From Glycocaulis profundi (lineage in GTDB: Bacteria; Pseudomonadota; Alphaproteobacteria; Caulobacterales; Maricaulaceae), in contig VJOU01000007.1 of the NCBI GenBank assembly GCA_007050995.1, positions 62,001 through 126,000 on the forward strand: 64,000 bases of DNA, read 5' to 3'. How positions within the stretch are numbered: the first letter of the stretch is position 1; every line of letters begins with the position of its first letter. Below are positions 19,401-31,068 of the stretch, in pieces. Both the position numbers and the translations under genes were made by a program. The notes under the pieces were generated by a model. It ran no database searches and had not been told where the DNA came from. It saw only the letters and a program-made list of their open reading frames with translations.

Positions 19401-19864
19401 GCGGCCTCCCTGACGGCGGCCAGCACCTCCTCGACATGGCCTGCGACCTTCACCTTTGGCCACACGCGCGCGATCTTTCCATCGGGATCGATCAGCACCG
19501 TGGTGCGTTCGATCCCCATGAATTCACGGCCATACATGCTCTTCTTCTTCCATACGCCATAGCGCTCGCAGACGTCGGATTCAGCGTCCGAGGCGAGGTG
19601 TACTTTCAGCCCGTGCTTGCCTCGGAACTTGCCATGCTTGGCCGCGGTGTCCTTGGATACGCCGATCACGGCGGCGCCAGCGGCCTCGAACTCGTCGATT
19701 TTTTCGCTAAAACCAATGGCCTGCTTCGTGCATCCCGGCGTGTCGTCCTTCGGATAGAAATAGAGCACCACCCATTTGCCCCTGAAACCGCTCAGAGACA
19801 CCTCGCCTTCATCGGCGGGAAGGGTGAAGTCGGGCGCGGCCGCGCCGGGTTCCAGCTCGCTCAT
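19397..19864 (-). CDS. bcp: Thioredoxin-dependent thiol peroxidase (Bcp/PrxQ)
   Basis: 155 aa, the family length. Reduces H2O2 and organic hydroperoxides. The peroxidatic Cys lies in FYPKDDTPGCTKQAIGF; the usual resolving Cys five residues later in PrxQ (CxxxxC) is replaced here (CTKQAI), so it would act as a 1-Cys enzyme or use another thiol. Start at 19864 has GGAG 6 nt upstream, better than the ATG at 19876. First gene of a two-gene unit with DUF455 and divergent from the AsmA-like gene. Confidence 0.93.
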   Translation of the reverse strand: MSELEPGAAAPDFTLPADEGEVSLSGFRGKWVVLYFYPKDDTPGCTKQAIGFSEKIDEFEAAGAAVIGVSKDTAAKHGKFRGKHGLKVHLASDAESDVCERYGVWKKKSMYGREFMGIERTTVLIDPDGKIARVWPKVKVAGHVEEVLAAVREAA

Positions 19865-19960
19865 CTGCGTCTCCATTCATCCCGCGCCCTGCGCGCGGTC
19901 CGGGGCGGAAAATCGTGCCCGCGGCCGTCCGCGTCCACCCTTCGCCCTGAATAAATCCGC

Positions 19961-22900
19961 ATGACCCGGCCCCGCCTCCGTCTGACGGGCCTGCTGGCGC
20001 TCGAAGCGCTGGCGGTGATCCTGGCGCTGGCGCTGTTCGTCGCGGGCGCGGCGATGTGGCGGCTGGCCAGCGGGCCGATCGAGGCGGGCTTCCTGCGCGA
20101 CACGGCCAAATCCGCGCTGGCCGAAGCCTTCGGCGGGGACTCCGCGGAGGTGGGCGAGCTGTCCCTGCGCTACTGGCCGCGCATGTCCGCGCTGGTGATC
20201 GAGGCCGAGGACGTGGTCATTCTCGACGCGCGCGGCGCGCCCATAACTGCGTCCGAGCGGATCGAGGCGGGGCTGGCGCTGGACCTGCTGCTGATCGGCC
20301 GGGCCCGCCCGGTGGCGGTGCGCGCCACGGGCGGCTCCTTCTCGGTGGTCCGGCGCGGGGACGGAAGCTGGGCGGCGGGCATCGGTTTTCCCGAAGCCGT
20401 CGCTGCGGGCGAGCCCGCCCCGCGCGGCGCGGCCTGGCCCGCGCTGGACGCCGATGGCGGGCTCTCGCGGCTGCGGCGGGTCGCTCTGTCGGGCGTGCGC
20501 CTGCGCTACAAGGACGAGCGCGACGGCCTGGACCTCATTCTGGACGGCGCGGAGGGGTCTGCGGACTTCGCGGACGGCGGCATCGCCGCGGAGATGAGCG
20601 CGCGCATCCTCACCCCCCGCGGCCCCGCGCCTCTCGCATTGAGCCTGCGAGCGGACGCCGATCTGGACGCGCTCTTCCTCGATCTGAGAGTGGAGGGCCT
20701 CTCCCCCGCCTCGGTCTCGCCCGCGCGCGGGCCATTGAGCCTGCTGTCGCGCATCGACGCGCCCGCAGGCGGCGCGCTGGTCATCGACGCCTCGCGCCAG
20801 TCGGGTCTGCGCTCCTTCCTCGCCGATCTGGAGCTGGGCGAGGGGCGGTATGGCCGCGGCGCGCAGGCCGTCGCGCTGGACGGCGGGCGGGCGAGCCTTA
20901 CCTACGACGCCTCTGAAGCCGAGATCGGCATCCACGAGCTGCGCCTGTCCGGCGAGCGGCTGTCGCTGGAGGCCGAGGGCCGGATTTTCGACATCGGCGA
21001 GTTTGAAAGCGCGCTGCCCGGCCGCGCCCGCTACGAGATCGAGGCCGGGGCGGGACGGCTCGACCTGCCCGGCGTCTTCTCCCGCCCGCTGGAATGGGAG
21101 CGCCTTCGCGCCGAGGGCGTGCTGTCGCCGCTCCACCGCCGCATCCGCTTCGACGCGCTGCAGGCGGACCTGCCTTTCGCCGCCGCCCGGCTGGAGGGCG
21201 TGATCGGGCTTGAGGACACCGAGGCGGGCCTGCGCCCCGCGCTCGCCCTGTCCGGTCCCATCGAGGGATCGGTGGGCAAGGACGACGTGCTCTCGCTCTG
21301 GCCGTCCGATTTCGCGCTCGGCGCGCGCGACTGGGTGGAGGAACGCATTCTGGCGGGCCGCGTGTTCAACACCCGGCTCGATCTCGACATTCCCGCGGAT
21401 GCCTTCGCGGCGGGCGGTCTGGAGGACGAGATGCTGTCGCTGGCCTTCGACTACGAGGGCGGCGCGGTGCGCTACGTGCTGACGATGGAGGTGCTGGAGG
21501 GGCTGTCGGGCTCGGCGGAGCTGCGGGGCAACTCGCTGTCGCTGACCGGCGGTGGCGGCCGGATCGGCGCGCTGGAGATGGGCGAGGTCTTCGTGGACAT
21601 CCCCCGCCTGAACCCGCGCGGCGCGATGGCGCGTTTCGGCGGTTCGGGGACCGGCCCGCTGCCCGCGCTGTTCGAGCTGGTCTCCGGACCGCCTCTGGAA
21701 GCCACCGAACAATACGGCCTCGACCCCGCGGACTGGGAGGGCCAGGGCGAGGTCAGCTTTGAAATCCGCCGCCCCATGCTCAGCGACGTGCCCTACGAGG
21801 ACATCGGCTATTCGGTCTCGGGCCGGTTCGCGGACGTGTCCGGCCCCGCAGGCCTGTCTGGCCTGCGCTTCGCCAATGGGGTGGCGCAGTTCGCCATCGA
21901 TCCAGAAGGCATGACCATCGACGGCCGGGTGGGCATCGGCGGCGGGGACGCGGACATCGCCTGGCGTCAGACCTTCGGCCTGCCCGAGGACGCGCCCGTG
22001 ACCACCACGCTCGCCATCGAGGGCCGCACCACCGCCCGCGATCTCGACCAGCTCGGACTGCCCCTGCGTCAGTTCATGGACGGCCGGGTCGGCGTGCGGG
22101 CGGAGCTGTCGGGCCGGGGCATGGATTTCGTCCGCTATGAAGCGGATCTGGACCTGACCGAAGCGGCGGTGGACCTGCCCGGCGGGCTGTGGACCAAGCG
22201 TCCGGGCCAGCCCGCCCGCGTCGCCTTCGAGGCCGCCGCTTCGGACGGCGCGGTCTCAATGCCGCGCTTCTCCGCCCAGGGCGAGGGCATGCGCATCGAG
22301 GCCGAAGCCGATCTGGCCTCCGACGGGCGCCTGCTGGAAGCCCGGCTCGAAAGCCTGTTCGTGGAGGGCGCGATGGACCTGCACGGCGCGGCGGACCGCC
22401 CCGAAGGCCCGGACGGGCCCCTGCGCGTGCGCCTGCGCGGGCCGTTCCTGGACGCCACGGGACTGATCGACCAGATGCTGTCGGGCGGGTTCGGCGGCGG
22501 CGATGACGGCGGCGCGATCAGCCTGGCCGTCTCGGTGAACGACGTGCGCATCCGCACCGTGCGCTATGACGACCTGTTCCTGAGCGCGCGCACCGGCGAG
22601 GACGGGCTCGAGGCCTTCCAGCTCTCCGGCTATGCGGGCGGCACGGCGACCGGCATCCGTCTGGCGGACGCCGAGGACGGCACGGGCCGCCGCGCCCTGT
22701 CGGTGGAGACCGGGGATGCGGGCCTGTTGCTGGAAGCCATGAGCGGCTTCTCCAACATCTCGGGCGGCGCGCTGAGCCTGACCGGCATCATGCCCGCGCC
22801 GGGCCATGACGGCCCGGTGGAGGGCCGGATCGAGACCACCGGCTTCCGGCTCGACCGCATGCCGCTGCTGGCGCGCGTGCTGGCGGCGGGGTCGCTGGAG

Positions 22901-23359
22901 GGGCTGGCCAGCCTTCTGGGCGGGCAGGGCATCGATTTCGACACCCTGCAGGCGGACTATGTCTGGACCGACGGTGTGCTGGAGATGCGCGAGGCGCGCG
23001 TGGCCGGCCCGGCGCTGGGCCTGACCTGGGCGGGCGTGGTCAACCTGCCCGGCGAGCGGCTGGCCGTGGACGGCACTCTGCTGCCGTCCTACGGCGCGAA
23101 CGCCTTCTTGGGCTACCTGCCCATCGTGGGCGAGCTGCTGGTCTCGCGCCGCGGGGAGGGCGTGATCGGCATCACCTATTCGGTCGAAGGCCCGTTCGAG
23201 GGCGCCCGCGTCATCACCAACCCGCTCTCCGCCCTCGCGCCGGGCGTCTTCCGCCGCATCTTCGAAGGCACCTCGGCCATGCGCGAACTGGATGCGCTGG
23301 AAGCCGAACGACAGGCGGAGGAGGCGGAAGAGGCCGAGCCGGGCGGGCAGGAGCCCTGA
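19961..23359 (+). CDS. AsmA-like/DUF3971 envelope protein (YhdP type)
   Basis: 1132 aa. One N-terminal membrane anchor (about 9-34), then a very long beta-rich periplasmic region. The DUF3971 part spans the first half; the C-terminal AsmA-like region (about 830-1105) is recognised by FRLDRMPLLARVLAAGSLEGL, GLTWAGVVNLPGERLAVDGT and GYLPIVGELLVSRRGEGVIG. Large AsmA-clan proteins such as YhdP, TamB and YdbH form beta-groove bridges that move phospholipids to the outer membrane; that role is inferred from family membership. Divergent from bcp, convergent with tyrS. Confidence 0.87.
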   Translation: MTRPRLRLTGLLALEALAVILALALFVAGAAMWRLASGPIEAGFLRDTAKSALAEAFGGDSAEVGELSLRYWPRMSALVIEAEDVVILDARGAPITASERIEAGLALDLLLIGRARPVAVRATGGSFSVVRRGDGSWAAGIGFPEAVAAGEPAPRGAAWPALDADGGLSRLRRVALSGVRLRYKDERDGLDLILDGAEGSADFADGGIAAEMSARILTPRGPAPLALSLRADADLDALFLDLRVEGLSPASVSPARGPLSLLSRIDAPAGGALVIDASRQSGLRSFLADLELGEGRYGRGAQAVALDGGRASLTYDASEAEIGIHELRLSGERLSLEAEGRIFDIGEFESALPGRARYEIEAGAGRLDLPGVFSRPLEWERLRAEGVLSPLHRRIRFDALQADLPFAAARLEGVIGLEDTEAGLRPALALSGPIEGSVGKDDVLSLWPSDFALGARDWVEERILAGRVFNTRLDLDIPADAFAAGGLEDEMLSLAFDYEGGAVRYVLTMEVLEGLSGSAELRGNSLSLTGGGGRIGALEMGEVFVDIPRLNPRGAMARFGGSGTGPLPALFELVSGPPLEATEQYGLDPADWEGQGEVSFEIRRPMLSDVPYEDIGYSVSGRFADVSGPAGLSGLRFANGVAQFAIDPEGMTIDGRVGIGGGDADIAWRQTFGLPEDAPVTTTLAIEGRTTARDLDQLGLPLRQFMDGRVGVRAELSGRGMDFVRYEADLDLTEAAVDLPGGLWTKRPGQPARVAFEAAASDGAVSMPRFSAQGEGMRIEAEADLASDGRLLEARLESLFVEGAMDLHGAADRPEGPDGPLRVRLRGPFLDATGLIDQMLSGGFGGGDDGGAISLAVSVNDVRIRTVRYDDLFLSARTGEDGLEAFQLSGYAGGTATGIRLADAEDGTGRRALSVETGDAGLLLEAMSGFSNISGGALSLTGIMPAPGHDGPVEGRIETTGFRLDRMPLLARVLAAGSLEGLASLLGGQGIDFDTLQADYVWTDGVLEMREARVAGPALGLTWAGVVNLPGERLAVDGTLLPSYGANAFLGYLPIVGELLVSRRGEGVIGITYSVEGPFEGARVITNPLSALAPGVFRRIFEGTSAMRELDALEAERQAEEAEEAEPGGQEP

Positions 23360-23390
23360 GGAATCCAAACGCCGGGGTTCCCGGCCTGAC

Positions 23391-23460
23391 CGTGAGCCCA
23401 GAGTCCCGCCCCGTGCCCGTCTTCTGGATCCCGGGTCGAGCCCGGGACCCTGGGCTCACG
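23391..23460. repeat. Long inverted repeat between AsmA-like gene and tyrS
   Basis: CGTGAGCCCAGAGTCCC (23391-23407) and GGGACCCTGGGCTCACG (23444-23460) are nearly perfect inverted arms. Nested inside is TCCCGGG-tcgag-CCCGGGA (23429-23447). The element lies between convergent genes and reaches into the tyrS stop codon (23456). It may act as a bidirectional terminator or be a REP-like sequence. Confidence 0.7.
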
Positions 23461-24715
23461 CGGGCCGCGCCAGCGCGTGTTTTTTCCGGCCCACCGACAG
23501 CTTGATGGCCCCGTCGCGAAGGTCCGCGGGGGTGAGGCGGGCCTGGGGGTCGGTGACCGCGTCGTCGTTCACCTTCACCGCGCCTTCGGCGATCTTGCGC
23601 TTGGCTTCGCCGCGGGAGGCGGCCAGTCCGGCGTCGGCCACCGCGGCGACCACCAGCACGCCGTCCGCTTCAAGCTCGGCTTTCGAAATCTCCACGCTGG
23701 GCAGGTCCGCGCCCGCGCCGCCCGCGAAGGTGGCCCTGGCGGTCGCTTCCGCGTCCCGCGCCGCGTCCGCGCCGTGCAGCATGGTCGTGGCCGCGTTCGC
23801 CAGCGCCGCCTTGGCGGTGTTGATCTCGGCGCCTTCCAGCGCTTCGATCCGGGCGATCTCGTCGAGCTCCATGTCGGTGAACAGGCGCAGGAAGCGGCCC
23901 ACGTCCGCGTCTTCGGTGTTGCGCCAGAACTGCCAGTATTCGTAAGGGCTCAGCAGGTCTTCGTTCAGCCACACCGCCCCGGCTTCGGTCTTGCCCATCT
24001 TGGCGCCCGACGCCGTGGTCAGCAGCGGCGCGGTGAAGCCGTAGACCTCTCTGCCGTCCACGCGGCGGCACAGCTCCACCCCGTTGATGATGTTGCCCCA
24101 CTGGTCCGCGCCGCCCAGCTGCAGCGTGCAGCCATAGCGCCGGTTCAGCTCCAGGAAATCGACCGCCTGGAGCAGCATGTAGTTGAACTCCAGGAAGGTC
24201 AGGGGCTGCTCGCGATCCAGCCGCAGCTTGACCGAATCGAAGGTCAGCATCCGGTTGATGGTGAAGTGGGTGCCGTAATCGCGCAGGAAATCGAGATAGC
24301 CGAATTTCGACAGCCACTCGTCATTGTCCAGCATGACCGCGTCGGTCGGCCCGTCGCCGATGGTCAGGAATTTCGAGAACGCCTTGGCGATCCCCGCCTT
24401 GTTCTGCTCGATGCGCTCAGGCGTCAGCATCGGGCGCGACTTGTCCTTGAAGGTGGGGTCGCCGACCTTGGTCGTGCCGCCGCCGATCAGGATGATCGGC
24501 TTGTGCCCGGCCTGCTGCATCCGGCGCAGCATCATGATCTGCATCAGATGGCCCACGTGCAGGCTCGTCGCCGTCGCGTCGAAGCCGATGTAACCGGTCA
24601 CGGAGCCGGACGCCGCCGCCGCGTCGAGCCCGTCCAGATCGGTCGCCTGATAGAGATAGCCGCGCTCGGTGAGCGTGCGGACGATCTCGGATTTCAGGTG
24701 CGCGGCGTCGGTCAT
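23456..24715 (-). CDS. tyrS: Tyrosyl-tRNA synthetase
   Basis: 419 aa. Class I synthetase charging tRNA-Tyr. HIGH-type motif HVGH in [17 protein letters not shown], Tyr-site residues in [25 protein letters not shown] variant KMGKT in [14 protein letters not shown], and a C-terminal S4 RNA-binding domain (about 350-419, [20 protein letters not shown]). The start at 24715 has AAGGAA 7 nt upstream; the frame extends further upstream without family support. Divergent from anmK, 71 bp apart. Confidence 0.97.
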   Translation of the reverse strand: MTDAAHLKSEIVRTLTERGYLYQATDLDGLDAAAASGSVTGYIGFDATATSLHVGHLMQIMMLRRMQQAGHKPIILIGGGTTKVGDPTFKDKSRPMLTPERIEQNKAGIAKAFSKFLTIGDGPTDAVMLDNDEWLSKFGYLDFLRDYGTHFTINRMLTFDSVKLRLDREQPLTFLEFNYMLLQAVDFLELNRRYGCTLQLGGADQWGNIINGVELCRRVDGREVYGFTAPLLTTASGAKMGKTEAGAVWLNEDLLSPYEYWQFWRNTEDADVGRFLRLFTDMELDEIARIEALEGAEINTAKAALANAATTMLHGADAARDAEATARATFAGGAGADLPSVEISKAELEADGVLVVAAVADAGLAASRGEAKRKIAEGAVKVNDDAVTDPQARLTPADLRDGAIKLSVGRKKHALARPA

Positions 24716-24786
24716 CGTGTGTTTCCTTGCGGGGACGGATCGCGGTCTGATAGCAGCCAAACGAGCCGGACGGAAAGGGCGTGGTG

Positions 24787-25908
24787 ATGACAGGGGCGAT
24801 GACGGCCTGCGGGCTGATGAGCGGAACCTCGCTGGACGCGGTGGACGCGGCCATCCTGGTCACCGACGGCGCGCGCGTCATCCGCTTCGGGCCGGGCCTG
24901 GAACGCCCCTATTCGCCCGATGAGCGCGCGGTGCTTCGGGACGCGGTGGACGCGGCGCTGGACTGGCGCTGGCGCGGCCCCGAGCCGGAGATCTTCGCAG
25001 AGGCCGAAGCGGTGCTGACCCAGGCCCATGCCGAGGCGGTGCGGGCAGTGTGCGAAAAGGCGGGGCTCGCCCCGTCCGATCTCTATGTCATCGGTTTTCA
25101 CGGCCAGACGGTGGTCCACGAGGCGCCCGCGGGCGGGCGGGCAGGCCGCACCCGCCAGATCGGGAACGGGCAGGCGCTGGCCGATGCTCTGGGCTGCGCG
25201 GTGGCGTTCGATTTCCGCAGCGCGGACATGGCGGCTGGCGGGCAGGGCGCGCCGCTGGCGCCCGTCTATCACGCCGCGCTGGCCGAATGGTCGGGGCTGG
25301 AGCGGCCTCTGGGCGTGCTCAATCTGGGCGGGGTGGCGAACATCACCCTGATCGGCTCGGACGGGGAACTGACCGCCTTCGACACCGGCCCGGCCAACGG
25401 GCTTCTGGATGCCTTCATGCTGGCCCGCACGGGCAGTCCGATGGACGAGGGGGGCGCGCTGGCCGCGACGGGGCGGGTCCACGAGGCGGCCTTCGTCGAA
25501 CTGCTCGACCATCCCCATTTCACCCAGGACGGCCCCAAATCCCTCGACCGCTGGGACTTCTCCCTCGATCCGATGCGCAATCTGCCGGACGCGGACGGCG
25601 CGGCGACCCTGTCCGCCTTCACCGCGAAGACCGTCGCGCTGGGGGTGGAGCGTCTGCCCGAGCCCCCCGCCCGGCTGGTCCTGTGCGGCGGCGGCCGCCG
25701 CAACGCTACCCTTGCGAGCCTGATCGAGGCGGCGACGGGCCTGCCCGTGCTGAGCGCCGAGGCGCTGGGCTGGCGCGGCGATCTGGTCGAGGCGGAGACG
25801 TTTGCATATCTCGCCGCCCGCACGCTCAGGGGCCTGCCGATCAGCTTCCCCGGAACGACGGGCGTGGCGCAGGCGATGACCGGGGGCCGGGTGGTGAGGC
25901 CCGGATAA
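24787..25908 (+). CDS. anmK: Anhydro-N-acetylmuramic acid kinase
   Basis: 373 aa. Phosphorylates and opens 1,6-anhydroMurNAc during peptidoglycan recycling, giving MurNAc-6-phosphate. Family motifs: [16 protein letters not shown] (phosphate loop), [38 protein letters not shown] and [16 protein letters not shown] at 24787 has a GGAAAGG ribosome site; two in-frame GTGs lie just upstream. Its substrate comes from lytic transglycosylases like the one at 42758. Followed by a repeat-rich gap. Confidence 0.95.
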   Translation: MTGAMTACGLMSGTSLDAVDAAILVTDGARVIRFGPGLERPYSPDERAVLRDAVDAALDWRWRGPEPEIFAEAEAVLTQAHAEAVRAVCEKAGLAPSDLYVIGFHGQTVVHEAPAGGRAGRTRQIGNGQALADALGCAVAFDFRSADMAAGGQGAPLAPVYHAALAEWSGLERPLGVLNLGGVANITLIGSDGELTAFDTGPANGLLDAFMLARTGSPMDEGGALAATGRVHEAAFVELLDHPHFTQDGPKSLDRWDFSLDPMRNLPDADGAATLSAFTAKTVALGVERLPEPPARLVLCGGGRRNATLASLIEAATGLPVLSAEALGWRGDLVEAETFAYLAARTLRGLPISFPGTTGVAQAMTGGRVVRPG

Positions 25909-26024
25909 TCGCCCGCTCTCCCCCGTTCACGGAGGCGAGCCTGCCCCGGACATAGTCCGGGGCCTCAACGAAGCTGGCGGAGAAAACATCGACGGCGAAG
26001 CCGTCACCAGCGCGAACGCGCGCC

Positions 26025-26145
26025 CGCAGCGAAGCGAGGACCGACTGACCGGAGGGAAGGAGGACAAAGAAGATCGGGCCGCAGGCCCGCAAGGCCGCCC
26101 GCGCTCATGCGCGGAACCGACCAAGCGGAGCGCGGGAGGACAAAG
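26025..26145 (+). repeat. Dispersed intergenic repeat, copies 2a and 2b
   Basis: Two related units lie head-to-tail in the 244-bp anmK-hydrolase gap. 26025-26070 holds CGCAGCGAAGCGAGGA followed by a diverged GGAGGGAAGGAGGACAAAG. 26112-26145 holds the better-preserved module ending GCGGGAGGACAAAG. The 26-nt core 26116-26141 is identical to the reverse complement of 5093-5118. Between them GCCCGCAAGGCCGCCCGC resembles flanks of the 5.1-kb copy. Confidence 0.8.
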
Positions 26146-26152
26146 AGACTCC

Positions 26153-26851
26153 CTACCCCTCCGTCGCGCCCTTCTTCTCTTTCTTCACCGCGCTCATGGG
26201 CGGGCCGTCCAGGATGGCCAGGCGCTTGTCGAGATAGGTCGTGACCGTCTCTTCGAGAGGCTCGAGATGGTGGCTGAACAGGTGGCCCGCGCCCGGCATG
26301 ATGTGGCGGGTGATCTCGATGCCCTTCTGGCTGCGCACCTTGCTCATCACGCGCTCCATGTCGTCATGGGGCACGATGGCGTCGGCTTCGCCGTGCACGA
26401 TGATGCCCGAGGCCGGGCAGGGGGCCAGGAAGGTGAAATCGTACATGTTTGTCGGCGGGGCGACGGAGATGAAGCCCGCGATCTCGGGCCGCCGCATCAG
26501 AAGCTGCATGCCGATATAGGCGCCGAACGAATGGCCCGCGACCCAGCAATAGGGCGCGTGGGGATTGTGCGACTGGGCCCAGTCCAGCGCGGTGGCCGCA
26601 TCCGACAGCTCGCCGATTCCCTGCTCGTAGACGCCCTGGCTGCGCCCCACGCCGCGGAAATTGAACCGCAGCACGGAAAAGCCGCGCGCCTTGAACATGT
26701 CGTACATCATCAGGGTGAGGGGCGTTTCCATGTGCCCGCCCCCGCGCGGGTGGGCGTGCAGGATCAGCGCCACGGGGGCCTGCGCGCTCTTGCCGGGGGA
26801 ATATTTGCCTTCGATGCGTCCGGCGGGGCCGGGAATGATGACGTCGGGCAT
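26153..26851 (-). CDS. Alpha/beta hydrolase (COG2945 type)
   Basis: 232 aa. Nucleophile elbow GHSFG (VAGHSFGAYIGMQLL), oxyanion region LHAHPRGGGHMETP, catalytic Asp in HGEADAIVP and His in PGAGHLFSHH form a complete triad. The C-terminus is basic (VKKEKKGATEG). Related proteins are small serine hydrolases of unknown substrate. In many alphaproteobacteria this gene lies divergently next to iscR of the suf operon, as here, but a role in Fe-S assembly has not been shown. The intergenic gap contains a candidate IscR box that could control both directions. Confidence 0.85.
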   Translation of the reverse strand: MPDVIIPGPAGRIEGKYSPGKSAQAPVALILHAHPRGGGHMETPLTLMMYDMFKARGFSVLRFNFRGVGRSQGVYEQGIGELSDAATALDWAQSHNPHAPYCWVAGHSFGAYIGMQLLMRRPEIAGFISVAPPTNMYDFTFLAPCPASGIIVHGEADAIVPHDDMERVMSKVRSQKGIEITRHIMPGAGHLFSHHLEPLEETVTTYLDKRLAILDGPPMSAVKKEKKGATEG

Positions 26852-26943
26852 GGGCTTGAAACCGTCCTGTAAACGTATGGCCGAGTGCAGCGCTTTGGCT
26901 TTGCTCCGCGCGGGAATGGGGCTAGAACCCCCACTGCGCCGGA

Positions 26944-26972
26944 ATACTTGACCGTGCAGGTAGGATAACTAT
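26944..26972 (+). promoter_or_regulatory. Candidate IscR box / iscR promoter
   Basis: Arms ATACTTGACC (26944-26953) and GGATAACTAT (26963-26972) form an imperfect inverted repeat (7 of 10 pairs) around 9 nt. The outer ATA/TAT and the TTGAC element resemble proteobacterial type 1 IscR sites. It lies 115 bp upstream of iscR and 92 bp upstream of the divergent hydrolase, where autoregulation would be expected. Confidence 0.5.
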
Positions 26973-27087
26973 CTCCACGGGGCAAGGCCCGCCGCGCGGG
27001 AACGAGGCGGCTCAATAGCACACCCGCGCCCGCGATTGCGAGCGCAAGGCGCGGTTGGGCGGGCGAACGGGGCGGAAGGACCGCAGG

Positions 27088-27555
27088 ATGAAACTCAGCA
27101 CCAAGGGCCGCTATGCGGTCATGGCCATCGTCGATCTCGCCTCCGCCGACGCCGGACGCCCCGTGCCGCTGGCCGACATCGCCGGGCGGCAGGAAATCTC
27201 CCTGTCCTATCTCGAACAGCTCTTCGCCAAGCTGCGCCGGGCGGGACTGGTGAAATCCGTGCGCGGTCCGGGCGGCGGCTACCGTCTCGCCCGCGCCTCC
27301 GCCGAGACCCGCATCGCCGACATCATCCTGGCCGTAGACGAGCCGGTGGACGTCACCCGCTGCGGCGGCAAGGCCAAGGGCTGCATGACCGCGGGCGCGC
27401 GCTGCCTGACCCACGACCTGTGGGACGAGCTGGGCCGGCACATCCATCTCTACCTGTCCTCGGTCAGCGTCGAGGACGTGATCGCCCGCCGCGTGGCCGG
27501 TTCGGCCTGCGGCGCGAAGCGCGACGACGCGGTTCTGGAGGCCGCCGCCGAGTGA
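27088..27555 (+). CDS. iscR: Rrf2 family Fe-S cluster regulator IscR
   Basis: 155 aa. N-terminal winged helix (MKLSTKGRYAVMAIVDLA, then DIAGRQEISLSYLEQLFAKL and VRGPGGGYRLAR) is Rrf2-type. The cluster-binding segment is RCGGKAKGCMTAGARCLTHDLW: three Cys with CX6CX6C spacing and a following LTH His, against CX5CX5C in E. coli IscR. With a 2Fe-2S cluster it represses its operon; apo-protein usually activates suf genes. The start at 27088 follows GGAAGG. The stop overlaps the GTG start of the next gene, making it the lead gene of the suf operon. Confidence 0.95.
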   Translation: MKLSTKGRYAVMAIVDLASADAGRPVPLADIAGRQEISLSYLEQLFAKLRRAGLVKSVRGPGGGYRLARASAETRIADIILAVDEPVDVTRCGGKAKGCMTAGARCLTHDLWDELGRHIHLYLSSVSVEDVIARRVAGSACGAKRDDAVLEAAAE

Positions 27556-28706
27556 CCGTCTATCTCGACCATAACGCCACCTCGGCCATGAGGCCCGAGG
27601 CCGCCGGGGCGATGGCCGACGCGCTGAACGCGGGCGGCAATCCGTCCTCGGTCCACGCGCCGGGCCGCGCGGCGCGGGCGACGGTCGAACGCGCGCGCGA
27701 AACACTCGCGCGTCACATGAAAAAACGCGCTGAAGACATTGTTTTCACGTCAGGCGGCACCGAAGCGAACAATCTGGCCATCGCCTCGGCCAAGGCGAGC
27801 GGCGCGACCCGCCTGATCGTCTCGGCCATCGAACACGAGGCGGTCATCGAGACCGCGCAGAACTCCGGCCTGCCGGTCGAGATCTGGCCCGTGACCGGCG
27901 AGGGCGTGGTGGCGCTGAACTGGCTCGAGGACCGGCTGAAGGGCTGGGACCGGGATGCGGATGGCGTGCCCTTCGTCTGCCTGATGGCGGCGAACAACGA
28001 GACCGGCGCGATCCAGCCTGTCGAGCCTGCCGGGCTGATGGTCCGCGAGGCGGGCGGATTGCTGCATGTCGACGCGGTCCAGGCGCCGGGCAAGATGGAT
28101 CTGGCCGTCACGGGCCTGGCCCATTATGTCGCCGTCTCGGGCCACAAGGCGGGCGGGCCTCTGGGCGCTGGCGCGCTGGCGCTGGACTGCGACGCGCCTC
28201 TGACCCGCCAGATGCATGGCGGCGGGCAGGAGAAGGGCCGCCGCAGCGGCACCGAGAACGTGCCCGCCATCGCCGGCTTCGCCGCCGCCCTTGACGCGGC
28301 CGCCGCCGATGAAGACCTGTGGGAGCGGCTGGCCTTCCTGCGCGATCTGGCCGAGGCGAAGATCCGCAGCCAGGCCGGTGACGCCGTGACGGTGTGGGCG
28401 GCGGGCGCCGAGCGCCTGCCCAACACGCTGTGCCTGTCCGCGCCGGGCTGGCCCAGCGAGATACAGGTGATCGCGCTCGATCTGGCCGGTTTCGCGGTCA
28501 GCGCGGGCTCGGCCTGCTCCTCGGGCAAGGTGCGCCGGTCGCGCGTGCTCGAGGCGATGGGCGCGGGGTCGGACCATGCGGGCAGCGCCCTGAGGGTCAG
28601 CTTCGGCTGGAACAATACCGAGAAAGACGCCATCGCGTTCGCGGACGCCTGGCTGGACGAGTTCGACCGCGCGCGCCCGAAAGTCCGGGCCGCCGCCGCG
28701 ATCTGA
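27552..28706 (+). CDS. Cysteine desulfurase, group I (IscS/NifS-like)
   Basis: 384 aa with a GTG start overlapping the iscR stop (GTGA). A PLP enzyme releasing sulfur from cysteine. PLP lysine in HYVAVSGHKAGGPLG; catalytic Cys in VSAGSACSSGKV on the long mobile loop of group I enzymes. N-terminal YLDHNATSAMRPEA is typical. Its presence beside sufS means the operon encodes two desulfurases of different groups. It may serve SufBCD directly or supply sulfur for tRNA thiolation or other carriers. Confidence 0.92.
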   Translation: MTVYLDHNATSAMRPEAAGAMADALNAGGNPSSVHAPGRAARATVERARETLARHMKKRAEDIVFTSGGTEANNLAIASAKASGATRLIVSAIEHEAVIETAQNSGLPVEIWPVTGEGVVALNWLEDRLKGWDRDADGVPFVCLMAANNETGAIQPVEPAGLMVREAGGLLHVDAVQAPGKMDLAVTGLAHYVAVSGHKAGGPLGAGALALDCDAPLTRQMHGGGQEKGRRSGTENVPAIAGFAAALDAAAADEDLWERLAFLRDLAEAKIRSQAGDAVTVWAAGAERLPNTLCLSAPGWPSEIQVIALDLAGFAVSAGSACSSGKVRRSRVLEAMGAGSDHAGSALRVSFGWNNTEKDAIAFADAWLDEFDRARPKVRAAAAI

Positions 28707-28730
28707 AGAGTTTGAGGAAGGACGCCTGAC

Positions 28731-30233
<1,503 letters not shown>

Positions 30234-30300
30234 ACCCAGCGCCCCTCGCGTCTCACACCGGACACGCTCGACGAGCGACAGTATTCAGGAACGAACCGAC

Positions 30301-31065
<765 letters not shown>

Positions 31066-31068
31066 GCC

